A stretch of DNA of 37,579 bases. Source: CAZRIE01 sp964600075. Lineage in GTDB: Bacteria; Bacteroidota; Bacteroidia; Flavobacteriales; Flavobacteriaceae. A program made the translations under genes and the position numbers. Positions 16,721-26,264 of this stretch are shown here, piece after piece; the first letter of the stretch is position 1; each line of letters opens with the position of its first letter. The notes under the pieces are model-generated. The model made no database searches, was not told the DNA's origin, and saw only the letters and a list, made by a program, of their open reading frames with translations. The stretch is taken from assembly GCA_964600075.1 (NCBI GenBank), contig CAZRIE010000034.1:1-37579 (forward strand). Reading direction: 5' to 3'.

Positions 16721-17097
16721 GAAACAAGTTGAATACAACTTAAACCTAAAGTAATTTCATGAAACCGGCAATAGTTTTAACCTTTTGAAAGGTTTTCGTG
16801 TATGGGCGTAACACAGAAAATCGAATAGGATTTACCTCCTTTGCAAGGTTTAGATTATAGGCCCTCGTCTACCTCGAAGATTGTTCGAGTTTATCTAAAA
16901 AAGACGTTTTATTATGGTTTGAACCGTGATATCGAACTGTTGATAACCGACCGCAGGGTCTGAGATTTACTGTGGATGCCATTAACCATTGATTTAAAAG
17001 GACTTTATCGATGAAATACAACGTCTAGTCTGTTCTTTTTGAATCGAAGTAAACTACATAAAAGAATAGTACCGACCGCTGGGTCGGTTACACCTTT
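16721..17097. other. Gene-free spacer with a duplicated block and hairpin
   Basis: I see no gene in these 377 bases. They hold the second copy of the block described at 13914-13995 (here 17007-17088). They also hold a perfect 7-bp hairpin ACCGACC/GGTCGGT (17071-17077 and 17082-17088) just downstream of the decayed copy on the minus strand, and a partial copy of the same word at about 16955. No T-run follows the hairpin on the minus strand. Confidence 0.5.
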
Positions 17098-18004
17098 TTA
17101 AAGTTTCGACGCATCGTCGGTTACCCTAATAGTGTGAAACCCGCTTACAGGCCTTCCGTCAGTGGCCAGCCCCTCTACCTCTATGACGTAGAGCCCCAAA
17201 TTATCCCCGGTGTAGAACGAGACCGATTTGCCCCGTTGGCCATCCATTGCCACAAACGGCTCCCAGTGCAGGGTGGTTCGGTAATCGGGTTTTTGATGAA
17301 CATCGTTAGGCATACCATAATCTGGCGAATAGAACTCCCTGACCTTCGAAAACCCGGCGATCTTGAAACCATCGACATTGGGTACCGCTTGTGGTTCTGG
17401 AGGTATCCTAAGGGTGCCAGGGGTGTAAATGGCGATAATACCATTTGATGCACGAGAACCATAAATGGCCGCTCTCGTACCTTTTAGAACATCGACAAAA
17501 ACTATTTGATTAGCCAACATAAAGCATATAGTGCGTATATGCGCGTGGGGTATAGGTGCCTTGTTGAAGTTTTTTATCAAGGGTAATCTCACCGTTTGTA
17601 CCTAAATTCTCCACATATAATTTTTTTCTTGCGAAAAGGCTGTCACCCTCGTTCAGGAGGTCGATATAAACTAACCGGCTTCGGTCTCTCTTGCGATGTG
17701 TAGTGCCGTCGACCAAGTAGGTTTTGAACCATATTGTTTCCCCGGTCGCGTAGAAATTCTTGTCGGTATGTACATAGGCCTTTTCCAGACCTTGATATGA
17801 TATATGTTGTTCATAAGCGGCCCCAGGGTCGAAATCGGAAACTTTTTGCTGACCGTTTACTATAAGAAGGGATATGAAGCCTATCGCTAGGTGAACGCTC
17901 CGGAAAATGTGATGTATGGGTTTCTTAACGATTAATTCTTGATTGAAGTACTGTTCATTACTGCTGCCTATATTTAAATATAGTAAACTATATAACGAGA
18001 ACAA
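17098..18004 (-). pseudogene. Decayed MG2-plug copy with internal deletion and frameshift
   Basis: Two overlapping frames are the two ends of one paralogue. The 5' part (18004 to about 17515) encodes a signal-like segment, the MG2 start (VHTDKNFYATGETIWFKTY) and ends at R-A-Y-T-H-Y-M-L. The 3' part (about 17510 to 17098) begins in the plug (VFVDVLKGTRAAIYGSRASN) and runs to the normal end (HQKPDYRTTLHWEPF... GRPVSGFHTIRV). Comparison with the intact copies shows roughly 550 residues missing. The frames differ by one base at the join, giving YML-Y-V-G-stop. No ATG precedes the signal peptide. The end of the plug and the C-terminal segment are well preserved, so the deletion seems fairly recent. 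Confidence 0.8.
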
Positions 18005-18032
18005 AACCGAGCGCCGGTCCGATTCGAACTAC

Positions 18033-20576
18033 TTAGAGCTTCGAGGTATCTTCATCGACTACACTGATGCTCTGATACCCGCTTACAGGCCTTCCATCAT
18101 AGGTAATGCCCTCGACACGTATCAAATATTCCCCATCGGTATCACCGGTATAGAATTGAATTTCGGCACTATCTTTCTGCTTGATTTCGATGTTCGGCTC
18201 CCAATGGAGTGTGGTGCGGTAATCCGGTTTCTTATGGTCAGGCTCTGAAATAGCATAGTTCGGTGAATAGAATTCCCTTGTTTTGTAGAACCCAGGAACA
18301 AAAAAGTTGGCCACACCTGGATACTGTTTTTGTATGCCCGAAAAATCATCACCTCTTTTGGTATAAATGGCCACAACACCATTACCTGCACGGCCACCAT
18401 AAATTGCCGCTTCGGGCCCCCGTAGTACATCGACAAACAAAACATCGAAAACCGGTATATTTTGAATAAGGTCTAGAGATACCGGAATACCATCAAGCAA
18501 GAAAAAGGGACCACCCGTTACCGATCCTCTAATTTGTACGCTTTGATTATTGGGAAAGGCCCCAAAAACTTGAACCCCTGGCACAAGCCTAAGAATCTGT
18601 AGCACGTTATTAACACCATTTTGTATCCATGGAATGGAGTCCGGAAAAAGCCTGACCCGAGGCTGGCCATGTAATGTTCTTGAGTTGAGCTCTTCATTGA
18701 TCAGTTCTTCCCTTGATTTTGTTCTTGACTTTACCACAACCTCTTTTAACTTGGTAACCTTTTTGTCATATTTAAAATCAGTCAATTTTTTAAGTTTGGC
18801 CTTTTCGAGATAAGGTTTCGCATAGATTGTCGTCATTTGGGCTATCGAACGCTTTGCGGTATTCTTGACCAGCAATTTCGGGAAAGGCGGATCCAAATAA
18901 ATCGCAGTTTGCGTATCATTTTTCTTACCGCCCGATAAACCTTTCGCGTTTATTATCGTCTCAACACTGTCTTGGAAAAAGAAGGGGCCGAAACTGAATT
19001 TGCCCTGTGCATTGGTCGTTTCTTCTGACTGGTGAATATCTTGTGCCAAGATATTCAGTGTAGTAAGCGCTTTTTTGGGCCGGTAACGATTGTTAAAGGC
19101 CGTAGTACTTCCACTTATGATAATTCCCTTTTCTGGGGAAATAGGCAACTCTTTGGACACTCCGGGCGCCTTAAATGAACGCCAAGCAAACCTTCGCCAA
19201 CCGTGGGTGAGCATAAGCATATCCAACAGATACTTTTGGCCTTTTATATTCTCCTCGAAAAAAAAATTCGGATTTTCAATAGTCCCACCCAAATCGGAAT
19301 TTAACAATAGCCAACTTTTTATATTTTCTGTTTTGTTTTTTACTCCATTTCTGGTAACTACGCTCATCGAAAAATCACCATCGACGGGCTTTCCCTTATC
19401 ATCGAGAACACTCAAATCAATATTTACCCTGTCGCGTAAGTTGTAGTCGGTTCGATTTGTTACCAACGAAAGCTTTAAATTATTTTTGGGGTTCTCGACA
19501 AAGATGAGACGTTCACAAACGGGTTCTCCGTTGGGTGCGAACAACGTAAAGTGGGCAATGCCGTCACGAAGTTTTGAAGCCAATAGCTTAAGTGTAAAAA
19601 CAGTTTCATTTTTTTTGTTCAGTGCCTGTTTCAGAATCACATCGCCGCGAAGGTGGCCTAATAAGAGCGAACCTTTTAGGCCCTTGTCAATATTGGTAGA
19701 AACTCGAATACGGAAATAATCCCCCATATTGACAACTTGAAGACCGTATCCTTTAGTAAGGGGTTCTGGAACATCGTATCGTTCAGTTTTACCCTCAATC
19801 TGAATTTCAGCACGATAGCTTTTATTTGGCTCTACTTTAAAATAAGCCCGCCCCAAGCCAAAATTATAACTTCGGAATACAGCGGCCAAATTATTGTCTT
19901 GATCAAAAATTTTACCTTCTAACGCAATGCCGTTATCTTTTCCATCTGTGACTTTTATGCCCAAAACACAATTAAGACCGGTTACCAAATCGCCTCCTTC
20001 TGGAAAAAACTGAACAACAGGCCTTCTTGTACCCAATTCAATTACCTCTTTTTGAGCTTTCTCTTTTCTTGTCTTTTTCTCTCTGGATTTCTTTTTAGGG
20101 TTATCGTTTGAATTTTGTCGTTGGGCCCAAATACTAATTTCTTTTTGAAAAAAAAGAGGCTCTTGATCATTCAACATAAATCTAGTATAAGCACGCAGCA
20201 GATACGTACCCTCCTTGATTTTATTCGGAAGACTAATATCGCCCGAAACTCCATTGGCCCCAACAAATAATTTAAGTTGTGATACTGCGGCGCCGTTCCA
20301 ATCGACAAGCTCAACATAGACTACGCGACTTTTACCGCTGAAAATATGGCTCACCCCGTCCAGTAAATAAGCTTTGAACCAAATAGTCTCTCCATTGGTA
20401 TAAAGATCTTTGTCGGTCTGTAAATAGACTTTTTCCGGCGTGTTAATAGTGGTGTAGGTGGCAAGTTTACCCAACATGTTCCTAAACTTCTTATTTTCTT
20501 GGGCAGAAACCTGCAAAATGAAAGACAACAAGAGTACCAAGGAAAAAAAAATAGAACGTTTATCAAAATCTATCAT
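18033..20576 (-). CDS. MG2-plug protein B: exported macroglobulin-like protein with TonB plug domain
   Basis: Function unknown; 847 residues. Signal peptide MIDFDKRSIFFSLVLLLSF to ...VSAQ (about 26). MG2-like domain about 47-145 (TDKDLYTNGETIWFKAY). A lysine-rich linker (KKKSREKKTRKEKAQKE) at about 158-175. FFPEGGDLV at about 192; LTHGWRRFAW at about 457; a CnaB-like sandwich (GIIISGSTTA) after it. The box LKEVVVKSR at about 610 precedes the plug at about 629-744 (ILRLVPGVQVFG, PFFLLDGIPV, VDVLRGPEAAIYGGRAGNGV). The A2M-like end is YRTTLHWEPNIEIKQKD, with no barrel. Closest to copy D by eye, from signal peptide to end and also in upstream DNA. A T9 run in the signal-peptide codons (20543-20551) could slip. 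Confidence 0.86.
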   Translation of the reverse strand: MIDFDKRSIFFSLVLLLSFILQVSAQENKKFRNMLGKLATYTTINTPEKVYLQTDKDLYTNGETIWFKAYLLDGVSHIFSGKSRVVYVELVDWNGAAVSQLKLFVGANGVSGDISLPNKIKEGTYLLRAYTRFMLNDQEPLFFQKEISIWAQRQNSNDNPKKKSREKKTRKEKAQKEVIELGTRRPVVQFFPEGGDLVTGLNCVLGIKVTDGKDNGIALEGKIFDQDNNLAAVFRSYNFGLGRAYFKVEPNKSYRAEIQIEGKTERYDVPEPLTKGYGLQVVNMGDYFRIRVSTNIDKGLKGSLLLGHLRGDVILKQALNKKNETVFTLKLLASKLRDGIAHFTLFAPNGEPVCERLIFVENPKNNLKLSLVTNRTDYNLRDRVNIDLSVLDDKGKPVDGDFSMSVVTRNGVKNKTENIKSWLLLNSDLGGTIENPNFFFEENIKGQKYLLDMLMLTHGWRRFAWRSFKAPGVSKELPISPEKGIIISGSTTAFNNRYRPKKALTTLNILAQDIHQSEETTNAQGKFSFGPFFFQDSVETIINAKGLSGGKKNDTQTAIYLDPPFPKLLVKNTAKRSIAQMTTIYAKPYLEKAKLKKLTDFKYDKKVTKLKEVVVKSRTKSREELINEELNSRTLHGQPRVRLFPDSIPWIQNGVNNVLQILRLVPGVQVFGAFPNNQSVQIRGSVTGGPFFLLDGIPVSLDLIQNIPVFDVLFVDVLRGPEAAIYGGRAGNGVVAIYTKRGDDFSGIQKQYPGVANFFVPGFYKTREFYSPNYAISEPDHKKPDYRTTLHWEPNIEIKQKDSAEIQFYTGDTDGEYLIRVEGITYDGRPVSGYQSISVVDEDTSKL

Positions 20577-20663
20577 TGATATCTTGCATAAGTGTTTAAT
20601 TAAATATACAAAACATTAGACAATTACTGTAATCGTATTCCTTAAAAAAAAGTTATTTTTCTA
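20577..20663. repeat. Upstream region duplicated with copy D
   Basis: The DNA before copy B matches the DNA before copy D. The best part, 20628-20663 against 26204-26239, has one mismatch in 36 bases (TGTAATCGTATT, then CTTAAAAAAAAGTTATTTTT). Both would hold the promoter of the gene on the minus strand; a TAnnTTTA-like box is present in each (TATCTTTA at 26177-26184, TATATTTA here), tentative. Confidence 0.6.
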
Positions 20664-20679
20664 AGTTTTCTAGCACCTA

Positions 20680-20846
20680 TGGCCATGGATTAATCCTTAC
20701 CGGTAGAGGTTTTAAGTATGAGCTCAAGACCTATAAAGTAGCAAATTTTCGATTGATACCTGAATACTTTTGGCAGTATCGTAATTGAAAAATTCAGTGA
20801 ATTCTTTTACTTATTCTCGATTTAATTTTCTTGTGCGGCAGTTTTG
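20680..20846 (-). pseudogene. Two-ended remnant of a long MG2-plug gene
   Basis: This spacer, otherwise gene-free, holds two relics. 20759-20795 matches the 3' end of the 1229-residue gene (26336-26372) with two mismatches in 37 bases and translates as FFNYDTAKSIQVSIE against FFNSDTAKSIQVAIE. 20819-20846 matches the signal-peptide end of copy C (23436-23463) with two mismatches in 28 bases and translates as KTAAQEN then a stop. The two relics lie only 23 bases apart, so nearly the whole gene was deleted between them. The rest of the 20577-21014 spacer shows no gene. Confidence 0.75.
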
Positions 20847-21014
20847 CTATCGAAGACCCCAACCGTATCGGTATTGTGATATATTCGGAGCCAAAGAATG
20901 AAGAACAACCATGTTTGTAATTAGAAAAGAAGAGTGTTTGGAAGCACTTTTTAGACACCTCTTTTTGTTGATATCTTTTATTTAGCACGGCCATTTAGAG
21001 GTATTGATCAAAAG

Positions 21015-23525
21015 TCAATCTTCTTCAACATTGAAGTTGTACAATGTACTAACGGGCCTTCCATCATCGGTAATACCCTCTACGCGTATCGTATAGTTTC
21101 CTTCGGTATCTCCGGTATAAAAGTTCAATTTTGTCCGTTCTTCTTTTACCTGAATGTTTGGTTCCCAATACAAAGTGGTGCGATAATCAGGTTTTTGATG
21201 TTTAGGCCGCACAAAGCTATAGTTAGGCACGTAGAATTCCCGGGTTTTGTAGAAGCCGGTAATAGTGACATTGGTGACACCGGGAGATCTTTTTTCACGA
21301 ACCTCAAAATTCTCCCCTCTTCGGGTATAAACGGCAATGACCCCACCGTCTGCGCGCGAACCATAGATAGCCGCGCCTCCACCTTTAAGAACATCAACGA
21401 ACAATACATCAAAAATTGGCAAAGCTCTAACATAGTCTAGGGTTGTTGGCGTTCCATCAACCAAATATAGAGGTGCATTCCTTCCGCTTCGAATGATTGC
21501 GAATTGTTTCGAGCTAGCATCTACCAAAACTTGCACACCAGGTATAGTCCTTATCAGATCAAAAATAGTACCTGTTTCAAAACCTCGAATAGAATCGGGG
21601 AAAATTCTGTCCTGGGCGTTGCCATACAACGTTCTTTCATTCAACTTTTCGTTGATCACTTGTTTTTGGGTCTTTGGTTTTGCCTTTACGACCACCTCTT
21701 GGAGGGCCGTGACCTGAGGGTCGTATTTAAAATCATTGATTTTTTTACGTTGAGCGGTTTTCAGGTATGGCTCCGCGTGGGTCATTGTCGCCTTATCCAT
21801 TGGGCGAGTCGCAATTGCTTCGGTTATCTTATGAGCGGGAAAGGGCGGGTCTACGTATATGGCAAGATCTTCTTTACCTTCTGAAGTGGAGACCGCGTTT
21901 ATTATTGTCTGGGTACTGTCTTGAAAGACTAGCGGGCCAAAACTGAATTTCCCCTGTACATTGGTCAACCTCTCTTCTTGATAGCCACCCGATCCCAAGA
22001 CAGTAATTTTTGTCATCGCTGTTCTCGGTTGGTTTCGGTTTTCAAAGCTTGTAATACTGCCGTTTATCATAATACCTTTTTCAGGGGAAAAGGGCAGTTC
22101 TTTGGTAACACCTGGCTTTAAGAACGATTTCCAGACGAATCTTCGCCAACCGTGCGTAAGCATCAGTAAATCTAACAAGTAGTCTCGAGAAACCGAATCA
22201 TCTTTGAAAAAGAAATCTGGATTTTCTACCGTTCCGCCCAAATCTGAATTCAACAGAAGCCAACTCTTTATATTAGGGGATTCTTTTTTTAGACTGCTAT
22301 TGTCGACTACACTCATTGAAAAATCGCCATTGAGCAGCTTTCCATTTGAATTTTGAGCAACTACGTAAACATCTACTTCTTCACGAAAACCGTATCGGGG
22401 CGTATCAGTTTTTAGGAAAAGATCAATGTCATTTTTCTTGTTTTCGATAAACGTAAGGCGCTCACTTAACGGTTGCCCGTCTGGAGCAAAAAGCGTAAAA
22501 TGTGCCACGCCGTCATCCACTTTAGAAGTCAACAATTTTATGGTATAGGTATTTTCGTTACCCTTTACTTCTTGGTGTTTGAAAATTAAATCACCCCTAA
22601 GATGCCCTAATACCAGGGTTCCTTTCAAGCCATTGGGTATATTTGTAGAAACCTGGATATTGATGTATTCTCCTTTGTTTTCAATATGTAAAACGTACCC
22701 TTTAAGAATTGCTTTTGGAACAGGATATTTTTCCGTAATACCGTTGAATTCTATTTGTGCATAATAATCGGTATCTGGTTTAGGGGTAAAATAGGTTGCC
22801 GCCAAACCGAAATCAAAGCTTCTGAACGGTGCTGCCGGCCTGCCCTCTCCGTCAATAATTATTCCATCCAGTGCTATTCCGTTTCCAGAGGTATCGGTTA
22901 TTTTCATACCTAGAACATTTTCAAGGCCATTTACTAAATCTCCTCCCTCTGGAAAGAACTGAATACTTGGTTTTGTGATTTGTGTTATCCCGTTATCCAG
23001 TTTTTGGATATCTTTATTTTTCTTTTTTTCTGTGCCAACTTTTTTTGAATTCTCCTCAGGGTTTATCTGCTGTTTCCAAATAAATAGCGTTTTCTGAAAT
23101 ATCACAGGATTTTTCTCATTTAGCATATATCTGGTATAGGCCCGCAGTGTATACGTGCCTTCATCAAGGTCTTGCGGCAACAGCAGATCGCCTGCCGCCC
23201 CAGAATTACCTGCCTCAAGTTTGCGCTGGGCAACCAAGTTATTTTGCGTATCGAGCAGTTCGACATAAACCACCCTGCTTTTTTCACTCGTGAAATGGGT
23301 AACCCCGTTTAATACATATGCCTTGAACCAAATCGTTTCGCCATTGGTATAAAAATCCTTGTCGGTTTGGAGATATACTTTTTCGGGAGCTTTGGTTTTG
23401 ACGTAGGAAACCAATTTACTTTGTACCCTATTTGCGATTTTATTTTCTTGTGCGGTAGTTTTGAGAATTGAAAGCAGCAATACCAAGAACGGAAATAGTA
23501 ACAGCCGGGGTCTAATTTTTTTCAT
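21015..23525 (-). CDS. MG2-plug protein C: exported macroglobulin-like protein with TonB plug domain
   Basis: Function unknown; 836 residues. Signal peptide MKKIRPRLLLFPFLVLLLS to ...TTAQ (about 25). MG2-like domain about 45-140 (TDKDFYTNGETIWFKAY). Lysine-rich linker (KKVGTEKKKNKDIQK) near 165. FFPEGGDLVNGLENVLG near 188; LTHGWRRFVW near 458; CnaB-like sandwich (GIMINGSITS). The box LQEVVVKAK near 610 leads into the plug at about 628-738 (LIRTIPGVQVLV, PLYLVDGTPT, VDVLKGGGAAIYGSRADGGV). The C-terminus is YRTTLYWEPNIQVKEE and GITDDGRPV. The ending shortly after the plug, with no porin strands, is shared by all copies. No lipobox and no type IX sorting domain are seen, so I expect a soluble periplasmic or membrane-associated protein. 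Confidence 0.86.
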   Translation of the reverse strand: MKKIRPRLLLFPFLVLLLSILKTTAQENKIANRVQSKLVSYVKTKAPEKVYLQTDKDFYTNGETIWFKAYVLNGVTHFTSEKSRVVYVELLDTQNNLVAQRKLEAGNSGAAGDLLLPQDLDEGTYTLRAYTRYMLNEKNPVIFQKTLFIWKQQINPEENSKKVGTEKKKNKDIQKLDNGITQITKPSIQFFPEGGDLVNGLENVLGMKITDTSGNGIALDGIIIDGEGRPAAPFRSFDFGLAATYFTPKPDTDYYAQIEFNGITEKYPVPKAILKGYVLHIENKGEYINIQVSTNIPNGLKGTLVLGHLRGDLIFKHQEVKGNENTYTIKLLTSKVDDGVAHFTLFAPDGQPLSERLTFIENKKNDIDLFLKTDTPRYGFREEVDVYVVAQNSNGKLLNGDFSMSVVDNSSLKKESPNIKSWLLLNSDLGGTVENPDFFFKDDSVSRDYLLDLLMLTHGWRRFVWKSFLKPGVTKELPFSPEKGIMINGSITSFENRNQPRTAMTKITVLGSGGYQEERLTNVQGKFSFGPLVFQDSTQTIINAVSTSEGKEDLAIYVDPPFPAHKITEAIATRPMDKATMTHAEPYLKTAQRKKINDFKYDPQVTALQEVVVKAKPKTQKQVINEKLNERTLYGNAQDRIFPDSIRGFETGTIFDLIRTIPGVQVLVDASSKQFAIIRSGRNAPLYLVDGTPTTLDYVRALPIFDVLFVDVLKGGGAAIYGSRADGGVIAVYTRRGENFEVREKRSPGVTNVTITGFYKTREFYVPNYSFVRPKHQKPDYRTTLYWEPNIQVKEERTKLNFYTGDTEGNYTIRVEGITDDGRPVSTLYNFNVEED

Positions 23526-23608
23526 AGGACATTGTTAGATTTTCTTTTAGAAATACTATGGATTCGGCTAAATGTCAAGAAGTAAGTCGCTTTTTATATC
23601 GCAAATTT

Positions 23609-26152
23609 TTACGGAAGACCTTCTAGAACATTGAAGCGGTATAACCCGTTCACAGGTCTGCCGTCGTAGGTGATGCCCTCTACGCGTATTACATATAGAC
23701 CGGCAGTATCACCGGTATAGAAAATTAATTTCGATGATTCTTCATCTTTGATTTCGATATAGGGTGCCCAGTGTAAGGTCGTGCGATAGTCGGGTTTTTG
23801 GTGCGCAGGTATGGTCATGGTATAGTTCGGCTTGTAGAACTCCCTTGTTTTATAGAACCCTGGAACCGTAAAGTTGGCGACACCGGGATAATGTTTAGGT
23901 ACACTTTCAAAATTATCACCTCTTTTGGTATAGATAGCGACTACGCCACCAGCGGCACGTGAGCCGTAAATAGCTGCATCGGCACCCTTGAGTACGTCTA
24001 CGAACAAGACATCGAAAACTGGCATGGCTTGAACAACGCTTAAGTCAACTGGCATAGTATCTAGCAAAAAGAGCGGTTGGACCACACTAAGGCTTACTAT
24101 ACCCCTGATTTGTACCGATTGGTTTGGAAAGTTACCAAAAACCTGTACCCCGGGAACAAGCCTTAGAATATCAAGTATGCCATTCGCACCGCTCTGCGCC
24201 CACGGAATAGAGTCCGGGAAAAGTCTGTTATGGGCCTGTCCGTATAATGTTCGTGAGTTCAGCTCTTTGTTGATAAGCTCTTGGCGGGTTTCTAATTTTT
24301 TTGATTTTACCACCACCTCTTTTAATTGGGTCACCTTAGGGCCATATTCAAAATCGGTCAATTTTTTGCGTTGTGCCTCCCTAAGGTAGGGCTTCGCATC
24401 GGTAATCGTTACTGTGTTTATTTGTCGCTTTTTAAAGTTTTTGACCTTAATACTGGGAAATGGCGGGTCTAGGTATATTGACACTTGGTCTTTGATCTTC
24501 TTGGTTTCGGGTACGCTGTTCGCATTTATAATGGTCGTGACACTATCTTGAAAAAAGAAAGGGCCGAAACTAAATTTGCCCTGAGCATTGGTCGTTTTTT
24601 TTTCTTGGCTGATTTTTTTTGCCAAGATGTTCAATGTGGCAAGTGTTTTTTTGGCCTGGTACCGATTGCTGAACGCCGTGGTGCTTCCATTTATCATAAT
24701 GCCCTTTTCCGGCGGGAAAGCCAATTCTTTACGTACGCCATTGTTCATAAAAGACTGCCAGGTAAACCTTCGCCAACCGTGAGTGAGCATAAGTAGATCC
24801 AACAAGTACTTTCGGCCTTTCAAATCTTTCTGGAAAAAAAAGTTGGCATCTGCAATTGTTCCGCCCAAATCGGAATTTAACAATAACCAGCTCTTTAGGT
24901 TCTCCGTATCTTTTTGTAATCCTTTTTGGGTGACCACGCTCATTGAAAAATCGCCGTCAAGCGGTTTTCCCCTATCGTCAACTAGGGCAAGGTCGACGTT
25001 GACCTTGTTCCGGAAACCATAGCTTGACTTATTCGTTTTCACCGATAATTTTAAAGTATTTTCAGTACTTTCGACAAAGGTGAGGCGCTCACTTACGGGT
25101 TCGCCGTTAGGGGCGAACAAGGTAAAATGGGCGATTCCGTCTTGTAGCTTTGAGGTCAATAGTTTTATGGTATGGACATTTTCACCTTTACTTCTCAAAG
25201 ACTGTTTAAAAATTAAATCTCCTCGAAGATGGCCTACCAGCAGTGCACCTTGAAGACCATTGGTAATGTTGGTAGAAGCACGGATCTTTATGTATGCTCC
25301 AATGTTCGTGACCCGTAAAGCGTAACCTTTCAAGATGGCTGGGGGAACCGGGTAGTTTATCATCTTACCATCGATTTGAATTTGTAGATGATAGTCGGTA
25401 TTGGGCGCTACTTTAAAAGAGGTACGGCCCAAGCCAAATTCATGACTTCTGAAGAGGGATGCCAGAACACTGTCTTGATCGAAAATCTTTCCCTCTAGTG
25501 CGAGACCGTTTCCTTCTGCATCGGTAATTTTTATGGCCAGCACGCTTTCGATACCGGTTACCAGATCACCACCTTCAGGAAAAAATTGAACTATAGGTTT
25601 CGCTGCCCTTAATGTCGCTATCTCTTTTTTTGGCACTTCTTTTTTTTCTTTTTTTTCTTTGGAGACCTTATCCGACACATAATTCGAATTTATTCTTTGT
25701 GCCCAAATGGGGATTTCCTTTTGAAAAAACGCAGGATCTTGATCGTTCAACATATATTTCGTGTAGGCGCGCAAAACATAAGTGCCCTCTATGATATCTT
25801 TGGGCAAAATTATATCGCCCGAAGCTCCAACGGACTTCGAGTATAGTTTTTGTTGCACGATTATGCTGTCTTTCGAATCGATGAGTTCTACGTAAACGAC
25901 CTGACTCTTGTCGCTGGCCTTGTGGGTTATACCGTTCAGTATATACGTTTTGAGCCAAATTGTCTCACCATTGGTATAGAAGTCTTTATCGGTCTGTACA
26001 TAAACTTTCTCCGGAGAGGTGCTGTTGGTATACGTGGCGAGATTGCCAAACATGTTTTGGAACTTCTTATTTTCTTGAGCGGAAACCTGAAAAATAAAGG
26101 ACAACAAAATGACTAGGGAAAGAAAAATAGAACGTTTACCAAAATCTCTCAT
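23609..26152 (-). CDS. MG2-plug protein D: exported macroglobulin-like protein with TonB plug domain
   Basis: Function unknown; 847 residues from the ATG at 26152. A TTG five codons upstream is less likely, since MRDFGKRSIFLSLVILLSF aligns with the start of copy B. MG2-like domain about 47-145; linker KVSKEKKEKKEVPKKE at about 160-177. FFPEGGDLVTGIESVLA near 190; LTHGWRRFTW near 459; CnaB-like sandwich (GIMINGSTTA). LKEVVVKSK is near 612. The plug at about 630-744 (ILRLVPGVQVFG, PLFLLDTMPV, VDVLKGADAAIYGSRAAGGV) has the D-G of the usual L-D-G-x-P turn changed to D-T. The end is YRTTLHWAPY. The linker codons contain A8-G-A8 (25640-25656 on the plus strand as T8-C-T8). The gene follows the long gene on the same strand with 112 bases between, so they probably share a transcript. 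Confidence 0.86.
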   Translation of the reverse strand: MRDFGKRSIFLSLVILLSFIFQVSAQENKKFQNMFGNLATYTNSTSPEKVYVQTDKDFYTNGETIWLKTYILNGITHKASDKSQVVYVELIDSKDSIIVQQKLYSKSVGASGDIILPKDIIEGTYVLRAYTKYMLNDQDPAFFQKEIPIWAQRINSNYVSDKVSKEKKEKKEVPKKEIATLRAAKPIVQFFPEGGDLVTGIESVLAIKITDAEGNGLALEGKIFDQDSVLASLFRSHEFGLGRTSFKVAPNTDYHLQIQIDGKMINYPVPPAILKGYALRVTNIGAYIKIRASTNITNGLQGALLVGHLRGDLIFKQSLRSKGENVHTIKLLTSKLQDGIAHFTLFAPNGEPVSERLTFVESTENTLKLSVKTNKSSYGFRNKVNVDLALVDDRGKPLDGDFSMSVVTQKGLQKDTENLKSWLLLNSDLGGTIADANFFFQKDLKGRKYLLDLLMLTHGWRRFTWQSFMNNGVRKELAFPPEKGIMINGSTTAFSNRYQAKKTLATLNILAKKISQEKKTTNAQGKFSFGPFFFQDSVTTIINANSVPETKKIKDQVSIYLDPPFPSIKVKNFKKRQINTVTITDAKPYLREAQRKKLTDFEYGPKVTQLKEVVVKSKKLETRQELINKELNSRTLYGQAHNRLFPDSIPWAQSGANGILDILRLVPGVQVFGNFPNQSVQIRGIVSLSVVQPLFLLDTMPVDLSVVQAMPVFDVLFVDVLKGADAAIYGSRAAGGVVAIYTKRGDNFESVPKHYPGVANFTVPGFYKTREFYKPNYTMTIPAHQKPDYRTTLHWAPYIEIKDEESSKLIFYTGDTAGLYVIRVEGITYDGRPVNGLYRFNVLEGLP

Positions 26153-26176
26153 GGATATCTTGTACAAGGGTCTTTT

Positions 26177-26239
26177 TAAAGATACAACGCATTCGATAAT
26201 TGTTGTAATCGTATTTCTTAAAAAAAAGTTATTTTTCTA
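26177..26239. repeat. Upstream region of copy D duplicated before copy B
   Basis: Partner of the repeat at 20577-20663. The similarity continues from here into the 3' end of the long gene, showing the duplication covered a gene junction and not only one gene. Confidence 0.6.
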
Positions 26240-26264
26240 CGTGGCTAGTACCTACGGAGGTGGT

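Noticed and set aside
17071..17088. Terminator for the decayed copy
   Set aside because: The hairpin is perfect but no T-run follows on the minus strand; kept as part of the duplicated spacer block instead.
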